Below, in pieces: positions 1 to 9,563 of a DNA stretch of 64,000 nucleotides; within the stretch, counting starts at the first letter, position 1; every line of letters starts with the position of its first letter. The position numbers and the translations under genes are program-made. Origin of the DNA: Rebecca billardiae RCC1528 (taxonomy: Eukaryota; Haptophyta); contig OZ251237.1 in the NCBI GenBank assembly GCA_965240325.2, positions 620,001-684,000 on the forward strand, read 5' to 3'. The notes beneath the pieces are model-generated. The model saw nothing but the letters and a program-made list of their open reading frames with translations, had not been told where the DNA came from and searched no databases.

Positions 1-634
1 CTTTTTCGAGGGGTACATTCGCCCATTGCTCTGCATTAGCAAGACGCGATTGACGAAATAGCCGCGCCCGGGCCATTTCGCATATGTCGATGGACGGACG
101 TGCATTTGTCAGTATATCTGGGTGAACGAATCTGCGATTTGTTGTAAATCTTCATAGCATATTGCCAAATAGGACGAGGACCCAGCGCGTGCGCTGGAGG
201 TCCTGGGCTCCTGGCAAAAAGTCTTCGTCAAGTACTCAACTTTACTAACGACGAACCTTTATTGCGCGGTGCCAAATTACTCAACTTTACACCTGAATGA
301 CCCCAGTGGGCGGAAATGGCCATATCTCCCGGAGATCGGGAGTACTCACACGTGTGAGTCATGTTTCGTCCTTTTTCCCGAGACGTTGATTGGTCAAACG
401 CTCAGCATTCTATGTCCACAATTCCATATCGACACAACACAACTCCTACCAACCTGTGTACTAAAAACCTTGGGTTAGCTGCACAACGACCAATCAGCGC
501 GCAGCGAGCGGAGAGACTCGAAAACCGAGAATCACTCACGCATTTACTATGATGTTTGCTCTTCGCCCATGCCAACTTTGCTATTGACAAAAACGCAGCG
601 GCTTGGTTACGACCCATAGAAAGACGACCACCAA
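1..634. other. Non-coding stretch with CCAAT motifs
   Basis: No reading frame here looks like a gene. Three CCAAT motifs are visible: 490-494 and 631-635 on the plus strand, each followed by CAGC, and 389-393 on the minus strand. They resemble promoter CCAAT boxes, but no convincing gene starts nearby, so their role is unknown. Confidence 0.3.
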
Positions 635-2051
635 TCAGCACACAGCAAACGAGACAACCTTCACTTTCGAGCGGGCGAAAGGAGCTTTGGCCTTCAACCC
701 GCAGGCATATGCGTTCTGGCGCTGGCCTTCGTTCGGCGCCCGAGCATCATCGGTAGACGTGTGGCGTGCCGGCCCACGGTCCGCCGCCCTCGCCCTGCTC
801 ATCTTCATCGTCTCCTCATCCTCCTCGTCGTCCGCGCCGCCGCCGTGCGCCAGCGCCTCCGCCAGCGCGGCGCCGCGCAGGTGCTCGCGGAACAGCACGA
901 CGGCGCCAGAGCGCGCCGGCCGGCGTGGCGCCGGCGGGCGGGCGCGCGGCGCTCAGCGCGGTGCCGAGCAGCCCGCCGAGCGCGCGCAGCTGCGCACCCG
1001 CCGGCAGCTCGAGCAGCGCCGCGTGGCACGCGCCCGCGCCGGCGGCGCCGAGCTCCGCGCACAGCACGGACAGCCCTCGTGCCCACGCCGCCGCGCGCCC
1101 GCCCGCGCCCGCGGCGTGCAGCGCGCCGAGCGCGGCGCCGAGCGCGGCGCGCGCTGCGGACGTGTCGGCGGCGCACAGCGCACCCGCCACCGCGCCCAGT
1201 GCACACGCGGCACACGCGAGCAGCTTGAGCACGCTCGCGCATGCCAACTGCGAGTGCGGAGGCGCTGGGCGCCGAGCTGGCGAAGCGCGGCGCCGAGCTC
1301 GACGCGCTGCGCGACGCGGAGACGGACGCGCTGGGCGCGCGTGGCGCCCTCGTCGCGACGCCCCGTGCAGCAGCTCGAGCAGCCAGCTGTGGAGTAGACG
1401 GCCGTCGAGGCGATCGGCGCCGGGCGCCAGCGCGCACGGGCTCAGCCCGTGCCGCTGGCTCGGGCCGCCGCAGCCGTCTTCGAGGCCGACGCGGCGGAGG
1501 AGGCGGCGGGCGAGCACGGCGGCGCGGTGGAGCAGGCGCGCACGCGCGGCGGCAGGCGCGACGCGCCGCTCGCCTCGTTCCACCCCGAGCTCCGCTCGGT
1601 CTCGGTGCGCGGCTGCCGGCAGCGCAGGCCGGGGCAGCACTGCGCGGCGCGCGCTCTCGCTCCGTCTGCCGGCACGAGGTGCGCCGGCTGAGTGAGCGAC
1701 CAGCGGCCCGTCGTCGAGCGCATGGCGCCGCGCGAGCACGTCAAGCAGACTGTGCGCCCGCACGCGCGCACGCGCTGGCCCGCGCCGCGCGGCGCCTATC
1801 GCCCTGCCTGCGCGCGCGCGCCGCCCCGCGGCGGCCGCTTCCCCGCGCGGCGGCCCGCCGGCGACAGTCCTCGGCCCGCCGGCCCGGTGGGCGGTAACTG
1901 AGTTGTGGCGGTGGCAGCTCCGAGGCAAACGAACTGTTACACATGTCCGACTGAGACAGCAGCCGACGGAGGGTGCACCGCGGGCCCCTAACTGCGTTGG
2001 TTCTACGGAAGGACCGCGGAACGCGGTCATATTAATCATCATCATCATCAT
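635..2051 (-). CDS. Ala/Leu-rich helical protein, reading frame broken
   Basis: On the minus strand a GC3-rich, Ala/Leu-rich helical stretch (about 1250 down to 930) reads like HEAT/ARM-type helices. It is followed, in another frame, by a coherent C-terminus (about 908 to 635) that begins VVLFREHLRG, carries an acidic DDEEDEE patch and ends at a stop at 635. The two parts fit together only with a one-base-type frame change near 910-920, where I see no good splice sites. The upstream part (2051 to 1260) is weaker: several short helical pieces sit in different frames. This could be a real gene with assembly indels, a gene with introns I failed to place, or a decaying copy. I recognise no family. 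The plus-strand frames over the same interval are Arg/Ser-rich and look like shadows. Confidence 0.35.
1964..2033 (+). repeat. Dispersed repeat, copy 1 (partner at 20150)
   Basis: About 70 bp that recur with small indels at 20150-20227 in the same orientation. Both copies start CGACGGAGGGTGCACCG and end GGACCGCGGAACGCGGTCAT followed by ATT. It is not part of a recognised gene. No terminal inverted repeat or target duplication is evident. Confidence 0.75.
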
Positions 2052-2082
2052 ATAGATATATATCTCTCTATATCTATATCTA

Positions 2083-2123
<41 letters not shown>

Positions 2124-2131
2124 ATATAGAT
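2034..2131. repeat. ATC, TATC and TC simple repeats
   Basis: An ATC run is followed by a TATATC/TATC-type stretch and a (TC)n run to about 2119, ending in a short AT-rich tail. This is an ordinary microsatellite between the frame-broken gene and the 3' end of the RING gene. Confidence 0.9.
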
Positions 2132-2276
2132 CTGATGCGCGACTAGGCATATCATGATTAAACCTGCGCCGCAGACCGCCGGACGGCCTGGCACCGGGGC
2201 ACTCGCGTCGGCGGAGTCGGGTGTGCACGTGCGCCGCCTCCGCCTCGGCGTGTCGTCATCGTCATCACCGCTGTAC

Positions 2277-5200
2277 TCATTGAGGCCCCGGCGCGTCGAA
2301 GAAGCCCAGGTCGGTTACGACACTCTCCACGTCCTCGAACGTGAAGTTGAACATCACCACCCTGTTCTCCGCCATCAGCCGCATCACGTTGTTCACGATG
2401 CGCTGCCGCGGGATGCCCATCAGCCGAGCGCAGTAGATGGGCAGCGACTCGTGCTCGTCAGGCGGCGTGTTTTCGAAGTCCGCGCGGAGGCGCTGGACGG
2501 CGGGGTGCGTGTCCGCGAGCCGCCGCGCGGGCGGAGGCGCGGCGGCTTGGGCGGCCGGCATCGGCGGCGGCGGCGGCGGCGCGTGGAAGAGGGATGGCGG
2601 CGGCGGCGGCGGCGGCGCGGCGGCGCCGGCCGCGGGGTGCACGAGCCCTGCGTGTGCATGCCACTGAACCTCAAGCGGCGTGACAGGCAGGGCGGTGACC
2701 GAGCCGAGCGACGGGAGCCCCGCGGCGCCCTGCGAGGCGGGCGGCGGCTGCGGCGGCGGCGTCGGCGCGCCGCTGCCGAAAAGCGAGAGGACGTTGTCTG
2801 GGAGCCCGGCGCCCGTGGCGACAACGGGCGCAGGCGCCTGCCGCTTGTCGTTTCGTGTCTCGACGTCGTGGACCGCGGAGAAGTGCTCCTCCATGTCCCG
2901 CTCGGAGGTGCACGCGTGGCCGCACACAGGGCACTCGAACGACTGCGCGCCCTGCGCCTGGCGCTCCGCCGCCTCCTTCGCCTCCATCTGCTGGATCTGT
3001 CGCAGCGCCTCGGCAAGCTCGGGGTCCTCGGAGGCGCCGCCGCCCGGCGCGCGCGCGGCCGAGGCCGGAGGCGGCGGCGGCTGAGACTGGGCCTTGGCCG
3101 CGGCCTCGCGCGCCGCGGCCTCGCGCGCCGCCGCCTCGCGCGCCGCCGCCTCGCGCGCCGCCGCCTCGCGCGCCGCGGCCTCGCGCGCCGCCGCCTCGCG
3201 CGCCGCCGCCTCGCGCGCCGCGGCCTCGCGCGCCGCCGCCTCGCGCGCCGCCGCCTCGCGCGCCGCCGCCTCAGCGGCAGCCCGCTGCTGCGCGGCCTCC
3301 TCCTCAGCGGCGCGGCGCTGTGCCTCAGCTTGCTCGCGCGCGCGCTGCTCCTCGGCCGCCGCGGCCGCCCTGCGCGCCTCCGCCTCCGCCGCTTGCTGCT
3401 GCTGCTGCGCCTGCTGCTGCGCCTGCGCGTGCGCCTGCGCCGCGCGTGCGTCCAACGCCGCGGCCGTGGCCACGGGCTTCTTGGCGGGCATCGAGAACGG
3501 GTCGGCCATCGTGAGCGCGGCCGGCAGCGAACTCGGCGGCGGCACGCTCGGCACGTGTTGCATCGGCGCGGACGAGAAGAGCGAAGAGCTGACAGCCGAC
3601 GGCGGCGGCGGGCCGGGCGGCGGCGGCGGCGCGCCAGTCGGCAGCGCCGGCGGCGGCGGCGGCGGCTGCGACGCGACCGGCGGCGGCGGCGGCGGTGCCG
3701 ACACTGCGTTCCAGCCACCGTCGCTTCCTGCCGGCTGCGCCGCGGGCACAGACCACAGACTCTGCCCCTGCGGCTGCGGCGCACCGGGCCACTGCGACTG
3801 CGCAGCTTCGGCCGGCATCGGCACAGGCGGCGCGCCCCACTCGCCGGCGTCCGAGCTCGAGGGCGTCGCCGCGGCGCTCTGCTGTGGCGGCCCCGCGCTC
3901 CCGCTGGGCGCGCGCTGCGCTGCCGGCTGCTGCTGCGCCGGCTGCGGCCGCGGCTGCTGCGGCTGCTGCTGCTGCTGCTGCGCCGGCGGCTGCTGCGGCG
4001 CGCTCATGCACGCAGGCATGCCATACGTGGCGGCAGGCAGCACCATCCCGTCTTGAAACGGCACCTGCCGCTTTGGCAGCCCCGATGAGAAGTAGATGTA
4101 CCACTCCTGAGACACGCGGCGGGGCCATGCGGTTTCGAGTCGGGGCGCGCCGGGCCGGGTGAGGCGAGGCGCGCGGCGCGGCGTGCGCGATGGGCGCGCC
4201 GCACCCCGCCCCGGATGCACCGCGTGCTCGCGCGCGCGCGAGCGCACGCGACGGCGGCGTCGCAGTGCACCCGGCCTGGACCGCCCGCCACACGCGACAC
4301 GCGCCCGGCCGACCCCCGCTCTGCCCTTAAGCACGCGCCACCGCGCGCGCAACCGCGCGCGCGCCCGCGCGCCCGCCGGCCCAGAGCGCGCGCGCGCACG
4401 CCGCGCGCCCGCGTGCCGCGCGCGCACGTCGTGGTGAGTCTTGTGCATCCGCAGCTGCATGTCGGGGTGTTCGCGCCTCAGCGCCTCGTTGATCGCCAGT
4501 CGCGTGGAAACAGTGCGGTAGCTCCTGCTGTTGAGCGTCATGTCGCCCCGCTCGTCGATCTTCGCAACGTCGCTACTCTGCAACCTGCGCGCCCAAGCGA
4601 GCGAGCGAGCGAGGGAGGGCGCGCGAGAGCACGTGGGCGGACCGGCGCGCGCCCCGACCGCCACGCGCGCGGGTGTGCGCGGGTGTGCGCGGTGCGTGCG
4701 CGGGCATCGCGTCTCGCGCGCGCCGGCGTGCTCGCGCGCATCGGCCCCGGCCCCGGCCCTCGCCACGCGTGCGCGCGCCCCCGCCGCGCTTTGCGCCGCG
4801 CCGCCGCGCCGCGCAGCGCACCTGTAGATTACACGCCGCGGCGCGCTCGCCTGTATCCGAACGAACCGAGTCGACTTCTCAGGGGGCGCCCAGATCAGCT
4901 CCTCGCCGGCCTCCCAATCGGGCGGCGCGGGCTGCGTGGGCGCGGCGGCGTGCGCCGGCGCCGCCGGCTCCGCCGAGCCCGCCGCGCCGCCGCCGCCGCC
5001 GCCGCCGCCCTCCGCCGCCGGGCCGAGCACTGCCCCATCCTCCGAGATCAGAATTGCATCCGGCGGCGGATCGTAGTCGTTCGGCGGCGCCGGCCGCCAC
5101 GTGTGCACGCGGCCGAGCGTGAGCGAGTGGGCCTCGAGCGCCTTCTTGACCTGGTCGGCCTGGCTCGCCACGCGCGCGCGCACCGGGCCGTACGTGCGGT

Positions 5201-6962
5201 CGCCCCACGGCGGCACCTTGCCGTTGAGATTTTCGACCGCGCGCCGCGCGGAGTCGGGCGTGCGAAAATAGACGAGGGCGGAGGCGAGCTTCGGGTCGTG
5301 GTTGTGGATGAAGTGCCAGACGAAGAGGACGCCGCCGTGCTTGAAGGCGTACTCGCGCACGCCGCGCACGATGTACTCGCCGTCCGCGCCGCGCATCCCC
5401 TTCCCCACCGCCTGCACGCACAGCAGCCGCCGCGGCTCGATCACGTCGCCATTCGCCACCGTCACCACGCTTGGGTCCAAAACCCTCCGACCGTCGCGCA
5501 GAAAGTACTCCAGCCGCTGGTCGCGGATCTTCGGGTTGATCGGGTGCGGCTGCGGCGCGGCGGCGGGGTCGGCGGAGGCGGACGAGCCGCCGCGCGAGAC
5601 GCGCGGCTCGGCCGGCTCCGCGCTCGACGACTGCCGCGTCGACGCCGGCGTCTCCGAGATGGTCGACGCGGACGCGACGCGGCGCGGCGCGGCGCTCGCG
5701 GCCGCGGCGCCGCTGTCGCCCGCGCGCTGCGCGGGCGCCGCGCCGAGCGCCGGGAACTCGGACGCGTTGGCGATCGCGGCGGCGGGCGGGGTCGGCGAGG
5801 CCCGAGCCTCGGGGCTCGGCTCGCCCCCGCCCGCGCCCGCGCCCGCCGTCGGCACGATCACCGACTGGATCGTCGCCTCCGCCTCGGCCGTCAGTGAGAC
5901 GGTCGATCGACAGATCGGGCACGTGTGAACGTTCCACCGCTTCTGCGCGGCGCCGTGCGTGATCTGCCGGTTGTTCTCCTTGAGCTCGCGCGCCGCCTTG
6001 TACGCCTGCAGCAGCCACTCGTCGAGGCACGGCTGGCAGAACACGTGCTTGCACCGCATCACGCGCACCGGGTCGTCGTCTTCGAATTCTTTGAGGCAGA
6101 TCGAACACTCGCGGTCGTGTCGCTTCGCGAGCTTGCCGCCCGTCTTCCAGTGGTGCAGGGGCACCTCGTTCGCGCCGAAGACGTGGTCGAACTCCGCGCG
6201 CAGCTCGGCCGCGTGCGCGAGGTTCTCCGCCTTGCTCTTCATCTCCTGCCGCTTGCGCTCCTGCTCCTTGAGGAAGTTTCTGAAATCTTCCGCCTCGCGG
6301 TCCATCCGCTCGCGCTCCTCCCGCTCCTCCGCCTTGCGTCTTTTCTCCTCCTCCTTCCGCCGCCGGTTCTCCTCCTTGCGCTCGGCCTCGCGCGCGGCCT
6401 TCTCCGCCGCCTGCTGCTTGCGCAGCTCGGCCTCGCGCGCCACCTTCTCCGCCGCGAGCCGCGCCTCCTCCTCCGCCTGCCGCCGCTTCTCCTCCGCCCT
6501 GCGCAGCGCCTCCGCCTGCTTCTCCTCGGCCGTGAGTGCGCGCGGCTTGGACACGCGCGGCGCCGCGGGCCCGGCCTTGCGCACGGGCGGGGCGGCGAGC
6601 GGGTCCAGCTCCTCCTCGTCGCTCTCGCCATCCGTGGCCAGGTCGGGCACCGAGCTGTCGTCGCCGCTGTTGCTGCCGCCCGACTCTGCGTCAGCCGTGC
6701 GCATGCTCGCGCCGGCGGCCGGGGCGAGTGGCTTGGTGGCGGCGGCGGCGGCGGCTGTCCGCGCGGCGCCACCCGCCACGAGCGGCTTGGCGCTGGTCGG
6801 CTGCGACGATGCCGACCTGGCCCCCTGCGCCGCGGACTCCATGACGTCTGGCGGATCGTCGCTCACCACCTCCTCCTCCTCGTCGTCATCCGAGAGGAGA
6901 TCGGGAAGCGAATCGTCGTCGTCGTCGTCGTTCGCCGCGGCGGTGCGACCCGGCGGCGGCAT
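2277..6962 (-). CDS. Large RING-H2 finger protein (putative E3 ubiquitin ligase)
   Basis: Three exons: 6962-4822, 4584-4428 and 4106-2277, giving about 1375 residues. Both introns (4585-4821, 4107-4427) start GTGCGC and end CAG. Order: very acidic N-terminus (D/E runs within the first 35 residues); charged coiled coil (about 140-260); RING-H2 finger (about 285-355) with CSICLKEF, CKHVFCQPC and CPIC, and a roughly 25-residue insertion before the last Cys pair. An RRM-like region follows (RRLLCVQAVGKGM to the VENLNGKV region), resembling the RING+RRM order of NOT4. Then come Gln/Pro/Gly-rich segments, an AREAA pentapeptide repeat (11-12 copies), a C2H2-like finger (CPVCGHACTSERDMEEHFSAVH spans it) and a conserved-looking C-terminus. 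The RING family transfers ubiquitin; the target here is unknown. A NOT4 relationship is inference. The start is the first Met before the acidic tract. Confidence 0.8.
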   Translation of the reverse strand: MPPPGRTAAANDDDDDDSLPDLLSDDDEEEEVVSDDPPDVMESAAQGARSASSQPTSAKPLVAGGAARTAAAAAATKPLAPAAGASMRTADAESGGSNSGDDSSVPDLATDGESDEEELDPLAAPPVRKAGPAAPRVSKPRALTAEEKQAEALRRAEEKRRQAEEEARLAAEKVAREAELRKQQAAEKAAREAERKEENRRRKEEEKRRKAEEREERERMDREAEDFRNFLKEQERKRQEMKSKAENLAHAAELRAEFDHVFGANEVPLHHWKTGGKLAKRHDRECSICLKEFEDDDPVRVMRCKHVFCQPCLDEWLLQAYKAARELKENNRQITHGAAQKRWNVHTCPICRSTVSLTAEAEATIQSVIVPTAGAGAGGGEPSPEARASPTPPAAAIANASEFPALGAAPAQRAGDSGAAAASAAPRRVASASTISETPASTRQSSSAEPAEPRVSRGGSSASADPAAAPQPHPINPKIRDQRLEYFLRDGRRVLDPSVVTVANGDVIEPRRLLCVQAVGKGMRGADGEYIVRGVREYAFKHGGVLFVWHFIHNHDPKLASALVYFRTPDSARRAVENLNGKVPPWGDRTYGPVRARVASQADQVKKALEAHSLTLGRVHTWRPAPPNDYDPPPDAILISEDGAVLGPAAEGGGGGGGGAAGSAEPAAPAHAAAPTQPAPPDWEAGEELIWAPPEKSTRFVRIQASAPRRVIYRCAARRGGAAQSAAGARARVARAGAGADAREHAGARETRCPRTHRAHPRTPARVAVGARAGPPTCSRAPSLARSLAWARRLQSSDVAKIDERGDMTLNSRSYRTVSTRLAINEALRREHPDMQLRMHKTHHDVRARHAGARRARARSGPAGARARARLRARWRVLKGRAGVGRARVACGGRSRPGALRRRRRVRSRAREHAVHPGRGAARPSRTPRRAPRLTRPGAPRLETAWPRRVSQEWYIYFSSGLPKRQVPFQDGMVLPAATYGMPACMSAPQQPPAQQQQQQPQQPRPQPAQQQPAAQRAPSGSAGPPQQSAAATPSSSDAGEWGAPPVPMPAEAAQSQWPGAPQPQGQSLWSVPAAQPAGSDGGWNAVSAPPPPPPVASQPPPPPPALPTGAPPPPPGPPPPSAVSSSLFSSAPMQHVPSVPPPSSLPAALTMADPFSMPAKKPVATAAALDARAAQAHAQAQQQAQQQQQAAEAEARRAAAAAEEQRAREQAEAQRRAAEEEAAQQRAAAEAAAREAAAREAAAREAAAREAAAREAAAREAAAREAAAREAAAREAAAREAAAREAAAKAQSQPPPPPASAARAPGGGASEDPELAEALRQIQQMEAKEAAERQAQGAQSFECPVCGHACTSERDMEEHFSAVHDVETRNDKRQAPAPVVATGAGLPDNVLSLFGSGAPTPPPQPPPASQGAAGLPSLGSVTALPVTPLEVQWHAHAGLVHPAAGAAAPPPPPPPSLFHAPPPPPPMPAAQAAAPPPARRLADTHPAVQRLRADFENTPPDEHESLPIYCARLMGIPRQRIVNNVMRLMAENRVVMFNFTFEDVESVVTDLGFFDAPGPQ
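3098..3272 (-). repeat. In-frame 15-bp minisatellite inside the RING gene
   Basis: About 11-12 tandem 15-bp units encode AREAA repeats, predicted as one long charged alpha helix. Units differ mainly by synonymous GCC/GCG changes, so the array is old enough to have diverged or is kept by selection on the peptide. Confidence 0.9.
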
Positions 6963-7259
6963 GGGCGCGCGAACGAAGTGTGCTGCGCTGCTCGGCAGGC
7001 TCAGCTCTGCTCGCGGGGCCAGATCGACCTGCGCACCCCGCTGCGCGCGTCGCCCCTGCACGCCACGGGGAGAGTGGGCTGCGGTCGCCTGCTTGCCTGC
7101 CCCGCGCGTGCTCCGCTGGCGTGCGTCGCGAACCGGGGCGCACCCCCCGCGCGCGCGATACACGGTTGGCCCGGAGCAAGCCCGGACTCCTTTCACCGGA
7201 CCAGTTGGCTGCGCCACCGTTGGGTGCGGGCGAGCCGAAGGGTTCAAATCGCGCGCGCC
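6963..7259. promoter_or_regulatory. Shared promoter region, RING / C5orf34-like
   Basis: 297 bp separate the two divergent start codons. It is GC-rich and I see no TATA box. It must hold the 5' regions of both genes unless an unseen upstream exon exists. Confidence 0.55.
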
Positions 7260-8900
7260 ATGCTCGCGGTCGGGCCGCAGCTGCGCTGTGTCGCGCTGTA
7301 CGAGGATGGGTGCTGCCGCGCGACGTTCGAGGACGAGTCGAGCGTGACGCTGAGCCCAGGCGCCACGACCTTCGCGCTCGAATCGCCCACGCTCGGCTCT
7401 GTGCGCCAGCTGACATCGTGCTGCGTCCGGGCCCATGCGCCGCTCGTCGCGCGCGCGCTCGAGTACCGCAACCGGCTCGCGGACGTGCCGGCGATCCACT
7501 GGCACCTGCTCTCGGACGAGCAGCGCGCGGCATGTGTGCCCGATCCGGGCGGCCCCGCCGTCGCGCGCTGGCCCACCCGCCTCGACGCGGCTGTCGTCGG
7601 CACGGACGGCGCGGTGCGCGTGTCGTCCCTCGATCTCAACGCCGAGCTCGTGCTCTCGCCGAGCGGTGGGCACGTGCGCGTCGAATTCCTCGCGCCCGTC
7701 CTGCGGCTCCCGCCGCTCTCGGGCACGCGCACGCCGCACGCCGCGCCCGAGCCCCCGACGCGCATGTGGTGGGTGCAGGTGTTCGCGGCGGAGTCGACTC
7801 CTCAATCGTGGCAGCACGCGCTCGAGCTCGCGCTCGCGCGCGCGGCCGCGGAGGCGTCGGCGCTCGGAGCGGCAGACGGCGCGGAGCGGGGCGAGCCGTG
7901 TGCGCACGCGGTCGACGCATGCTCGCCCGCATGGTCCCCGCGCACGGTCGAGCTGCTCGCCGGCCTCGAAGCACCGGGCGGCGAGGCGCGCATCGCGGCG
8001 CGCATCGCGGGCGGCGAGGCGCCAGACTTGTCGCTGCCAGACGGGCAGCACGTCGTGACGGCTGCCCTGGCCGTCCCGCTGAGCGCCGCGCGTGGGTTCG
8101 AGCCGACGAGCACCGCCTCGCGCGTCCGCGTCGAGCTGCGCGCCGACGCGCTCTACACGCGCCGCCCCGAGCCCGGGGCGCGCCCCGACGCGGGCGGACT
8201 CGACGTTCTGCTGCTGCACGACGATTCGTGGCTTCAGCTCGAGCGCGCGGGGCGCGTGTGGACGCACCGCTCCGCGCGCGGGGGGGGCGGACCGGCGCAC
8301 TTCGCCGCGGGCGCGGTGCCCGCGGTGGTGGGCGAGGGCGGGAGCCGGCTTGCGCTCGGGTCGATCGCTGCTGCGGGCGAGCGGATGTTGTCGGCGCGCG
8401 CGCACAGCAGTGTGCGCGCGGCGCTCGCGGCCGTGAGCTCGGCCGGCACCGCCGCCGAGCCATCGGCGCTTCTCGAGCGCGTGCACGAGGTGAGCGAGCG
8501 CGCGGCCCGCTCGAAGCTCGTGGTCGCCGAGTCGTACGTCGAAGGCGTCGGCCAGCTCGTCGCGTACGCCGACGGGCACACGCTCGGCCGCTTTGACGAC
8601 CGCACCATCGTGACGCTGCACGCGCCGGCCGAGCCGGCCACGCCGTTGGAGGACAGGCGGGTGCACGCAGTGATGCCCGACGGGCGCAGCGTGCACGCGC
8701 GCGCCGGCAGGCCGATCGGCGTGGAGGAGTACGTGCTCGTGCTCGCGCGCTTCGACGCATGGGCGCAGGCTTCGCCCGAGGCGCGGGCGCAGCACCAGCA
8801 GCTCGAGGCGGCGCGCCAGGCCGCCATTCAGGTTGCGCTGCGGAGCACCGAGCGCATGCTGCGAGTGCACGCGGTTGCGCTGCCGATGCACGCGCGCTGA
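7260..8900 (+). CDS. C5orf34-like protein
   Basis: Single exon of about 546 residues, starting at the Met of MLAVGPQLRCVALYEDG. The N-terminus (VALYEDGCCRATFEDESSV, then LSPGATTFALE) matches the pattern of the N-terminal domain of animal C5orf34 (DUF4524 type), a beta-rich 'polo-box-like' start. Near residues 425-500 a second conserved block reads VEGVGQLVAYADGHTLGRFDD followed by RTIVTLHAP, matching the C-terminal DUF4520 type. The middle is Ala/Arg-rich and poorly conserved. Animal and protist relatives are of unknown biochemical function. No introns are needed. The gene is divergent from the RING gene. Family assignment rests on remembered motif patterns and not on a search. Confidence 0.7.
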   Translation: MLAVGPQLRCVALYEDGCCRATFEDESSVTLSPGATTFALESPTLGSVRQLTSCCVRAHAPLVARALEYRNRLADVPAIHWHLLSDEQRAACVPDPGGPAVARWPTRLDAAVVGTDGAVRVSSLDLNAELVLSPSGGHVRVEFLAPVLRLPPLSGTRTPHAAPEPPTRMWWVQVFAAESTPQSWQHALELALARAAAEASALGAADGAERGEPCAHAVDACSPAWSPRTVELLAGLEAPGGEARIAARIAGGEAPDLSLPDGQHVVTAALAVPLSAARGFEPTSTASRVRVELRADALYTRRPEPGARPDAGGLDVLLLHDDSWLQLERAGRVWTHRSARGGGGPAHFAAGAVPAVVGEGGSRLALGSIAAAGERMLSARAHSSVRAALAAVSSAGTAAEPSALLERVHEVSERAARSKLVVAESYVEGVGQLVAYADGHTLGRFDDRTIVTLHAPAEPATPLEDRRVHAVMPDGRSVHARAGRPIGVEEYVLVLARFDAWAQASPEARAQHQQLEAARQAAIQVALRSTERMLRVHAVALPMHAR

Positions 8901-9563
8901 CTACTACGGACTACAAGTCTGGCGTGGCTGACTCGTCGTCATGTGTCCGGCGCTCGGCGGCGCTGATGCCTGATGTCGATGAGCCAGTCCGTGGAGCGTC
9001 GTGACCCGTGTCTGAAAGAGTGAGTGAGTGATACAATGCTAGCAGCTAGCGGTAAGCGGCCTGTAGCAGCTAGGCCTAGCAGCAGGTATAAATAAGTTAA
9101 ATGGCGATACGAATAATTATTGTTATAGAGAAGTAGGCGTAGCTTAGAGAGAGTCAGAGATGAGAGAGAGACGGAGTGACAGAGAGACTAGATAGAGTCT
9201 AGAGAGAGACTATCTCTGACTAGTCTGAGATCGAGATGAGAGACTGAGAGAGAGAGAGAGACGAGAGAGAGTCGTCACTCATCAGTCCGAATTCAGTGCG
9301 CATGAGTACTGATAGGTACGTACTATACTGACTCAGTCTAAGTATTGCCGCTTATTTATTGGCGGATAGTATGACAGGATAGCAGCAGTGTGGGCAGTTG
9401 TATTGCCAAAAGCCCGTTTTGACTACCGTGGTCAGTTGTAAATATTATTGCCGTTTTCAGTCGTAGTATGAGTCATTCTGCAGATATATGCGACGAGGTC
9501 CCAGGCTAGCAGTGGCCCGCTCAGGCGACCGGAGCCGGGACTCGGAGCGGTCCGCTCTGGCGT
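8901..9563. other. Convergent intergenic region with GA-rich repeats
   Basis: Between two converging genes. About 9140-9275 is imperfect GA/GAGAC repeat, including AGAGAGAC-type units on both strands. The rest is AT-richer than the genes. No gene is seen. Confidence 0.7.

Noticed and set aside
3098-3272. Regular 15-bp units considered as a CRISPR-like array
   Set aside because: Units are contiguous with no spacers and are in frame with a protein repeat; the genome is eukaryotic.
2154-4088. Long plus-strand frame over the RING gene, Arg/Leu-rich
   Set aside because: It mirrors the real minus-strand exons in GC-rich DNA; it has no domain and is dominated by Arg/Leu runs complementary to Ala/Glu/Arg repeats.
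4215-5897. Plus-strand 560-codon frame antisense to the RING exons
   Set aside because: Arg/Val-rich shadow with no motif; the minus strand encodes the RING finger and RRM-like region here.
7236-7250. GGTTCAAATC word resembling a tRNA B box
   Set aside because: No A box, acceptor stem or cloverleaf can be drawn around it; it lies in the divergent promoter.
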